This document shows positions 62,660-64,000 of a DNA stretch of 64,000 nt, in pieces; position 1 is the stretch's first letter, and each line of letters begins with the position of its first letter. The notes beneath the pieces are model-generated. The model was given only the letters and a program-made list of their open reading frames with translations, had not been told where the DNA came from and did not search any database. Origin of the DNA: an uncultured Tateyamaria sp. (GTDB taxonomy: Bacteria; Pseudomonadota; Alphaproteobacteria; Rhodobacterales; Rhodobacteraceae); contig NZ_CANNCF010000003.1 of the NCBI RefSeq assembly GCF_947503045.1, positions 372,001 to 436,000 on the forward strand, in the 5' to 3' direction. Both the position numbers and the translations under genes were made by a program.

Positions 62660-63046
62660 TCAGTTCAGCGCCTCGGTGTCACCGAGGGTTACAGTCCCTG
62701 TATGGATCACCCCATCTGTGCGCGTCATCGACAGTGCGTCGCCCTCAAGAACAAACGTCTCATAGCAATGGGTTTCCCATCCGTCCCAGGCCCAACAGAT
62801 CGTATTGCCGGCTATTTTCCATTCCCCTCCGGCGTCAAAGGCGGCTTTGGAGCGTTGCACAAACCGGGACTTAAACCGACCGTCGCCAGCGTGATAAAAC
62901 CAGAATTCTGATCCGTCCGCATTCGTGCCGCTCCACGTAGCACCTATCAGCCGCTCCGAGGCCGCTTCCGGTCCGATCTCCTCAGCCGAGGCCGGTGTTC
63001 CGATCAGGATGGAAAGAACGATAGCCAAGCGGCCAATCTTCGACAT
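62660..63046 (-). CDS. Small secreted protein of unknown function
   Basis: The protein has 128 residues. Sec signal MSKIGRLAIVLSILIGTPASA is followed by a beta-rich domain with GATWSGTNADGSEFWFYHAGDG, GGEWKIAGNTICWAWDGWETHCYETFVLEG and two cysteines (in NTICWAW and THCYETF) that could form a disulfide. It has the look of the DUF995-type lipocalin-like small proteins but I would not assign it firmly. It is alone between the repeat region and the sugar ABC permease; 226 bases downstream of the permease end (63047-63272) hold no gene. Confidence 0.7.
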   Translation of the reverse strand: MSKIGRLAIVLSILIGTPASAEEIGPEAASERLIGATWSGTNADGSEFWFYHAGDGRFKSRFVQRSKAAFDAGGEWKIAGNTICWAWDGWETHCYETFVLEGDALSMTRTDGVIHTGTVTLGDTEALN

Positions 63047-63272
63047 TTATCTATGCTCCATCAGAAAAAAGACGTCTGTTCCGCGGTCGCTCCAACTGCC
63101 AAGAGGCCTTTCGCACCTCACCCAGCAGATGCCCGCATCACGCGACAGGAGTCGACGATGAAACGCGCTCCACGGCCTCCACAAACCTGAACAAACGGTT
63201 AAAACGCCTCTGTAACCCATTGAAATCCCTGACTCCGAAATATGTCCCAGCGTGGGACACCTCTTTCAGCCC

Positions 63273-64000
63273 CTACTTCACCGCCCCGGCTGCCATCCCC
63301 TTGATGATGTATTTCTCAAGGAAAATCGCCACGATCACCAGCGGCAGGATCGCCGCCGAAGAGAGCGCCGCCATCGACCACCAGTTGATCCCCTGAGACC
63401 CCGTCTGCGAGGCCACCATCACCGGCAAGGTCGTCGCATTGGTGGCCGTCAGAAGGGCCGCGAAAAAGTATTCGTTCCAGCACAGAACGAGGCTCAGAAT
63501 AAACGCCGCCACCATCCCCGGCAGCGCGATGGGCAGCACGATCTGAAAGAACGATCCCCAGATGCCCAAGCCGTCCACAAGGGCCGCCTCCTCCAGTTCC
63601 ACCGGGATCCCCTGAAACTGGTCCCGCATGATCCAGATCACGATGGGCAGCACCATCAGCGTGTAAAGCAGGATCAGCCCAATCCGGCTGTCCAGCAGGG
63701 CCAGCGATTTGTAGAGCACGAGGAACGGCAGGGCGAGGACCACGGGAGGCAGGATCATCTGGCTGAGGAAAAAGAACGAGATGTCCGAATTTCGCATGAA
63801 CCCGAACCGGTAGTTGAACCGCGACAGCCCATAGGCCGCGAGAGAGCCGAGGATCACCGCGAGCAGTGAGGCCGAAATGGCCACGACGGTGCTGTTCCAG
63901 AAGCGCTTGAGGAATTCCTCGCGCACGGTCGACACCTCTCCGATCAGGCGGGGCGAGATGCCGATGGATTCCCAGCCCTTCCAGCGCGGCGAGAAATCCC
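63273..64000 (-). CDS. Carbohydrate ABC transporter permease (MalG/SmoG type), 5' part beyond window
   Basis: The frame is open from TAG at 63273-63275 through the right edge, so the N terminus lies outside. The visible ~242 residues include DFSPRWKGWESIG, several membrane helices and the ATPase-contact motif EEAALVDGLGIWGSFFQIVLPIALPG, and end FLEKYIIKGMAAGAVK. This is the MalG-like inner-membrane subunit of a CUT1 sugar or polyol importer. Its location next to the kinase/dehydrogenase cluster suggests that it imports the sugar those enzymes use. Confidence 0.9.
   Translation of the reverse strand, partial: DFSPRWKGWESIGISPRLIGEVSTVREEFLKRFWNSTVVAISASLLAVILGSLAAYGLSRFNYRFGFMRNSDISFFFLSQMILPPVVLALPFLVLYKSLALLDSRIGLILLYTLMVLPIVIWIMRDQFQGIPVELEEAALVDGLGIWGSFFQIVLPIALPGMVAAFILSLVLCWNEYFFAALLTATNATTLPVMVASQTGSQGINWWSMAALSSAAILPLVIVAIFLEKYIIKGMAAGAVK

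Overview
The window is GC-rich, densely coded chromosomal DNA of an alphaproteobacterium. The best fit is a marine member of the Rhodobacterales (roseobacter group). The evidence is the gene families present: a DUF2927 protein, an SPFH/GYF protein, a DUF1989-GcvT fusion, a tripartite tricarboxylate transporter with an acyl-CoA ligase and an acylating aldehyde dehydrogenase, dipeptide-type and polyol-type ABC transporters, and many ATGA-overlapping operons. I cannot name the species. There is no rRNA, CRISPR array, intact insertion sequence, integrase or prophage. One tRNA gene (Gly, TCC) is present.

Layout. 1-7.8 kb (+): DUF2927 end, SPFH-GYF protein, a broken LacI gene (-), a DUF1989-GcvT fusion, two cytochrome b561-like proteins, a zinc-ribbon membrane protein, nitroreductase and dtd. 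7.8-14.9 kb: TctABC transporter plus a SauS/SauT-like pair (-), divergent from a LacI regulator; this looks like a sulfoacetate-type uptake and activation operon. 15-17.1 kb: flavin-barrel protein and PEP-mutase-family enzyme (-), divergent from a WYL regulator. 17.2-25.2 kb (-): a complete type I secretion operon (large Ig-repeat adhesin, TolC, ABC exporter, HlyD). 25.5-34 kb (+): glycerate kinase, CocE-like hydrolase and a Dpp-type peptide transporter. 34-43.5 kb: DoxX, thioredoxin-like protein, acyl-CoA synthetase, MsbA-type exporter, tRNA-Gly, class C beta-lactamase, aminotransferase and an atypical SDR.

43.6-53.7 kb (-) is the most unusual part. Two tandem toxin-immunity modules each pair a ~1500-residue protein carrying a C-terminal DNA/RNA non-specific endonuclease domain with a small acidic putative immunity protein immediately downstream. 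The two big proteins share a long scaffold. Each begins with two copies of a ~95-residue domain I do not recognise, joined by an acidic or Pro/Ala-rich linker. No dedicated secretion apparatus lies beside them.

53.9-64 kb: a carbohydrate catabolic cluster in interleaved divergent operons (TIM-barrel isomerase, PfkB kinase, fuconolactonase-type hydrolase, L-fucose-dehydrogenase-type aldo/keto reductase, BtpA-family protein, M42 aminopeptidase-like protein, FGGY kinase). It ends at a partial sugar ABC permease at the right edge. Between them lies a lower-GC patch (about 61.0-62.7 kb) with a small lipoprotein gene, two diverged direct repeats, a large inverted repeat and a + strand terminator that has no obvious gene to terminate.
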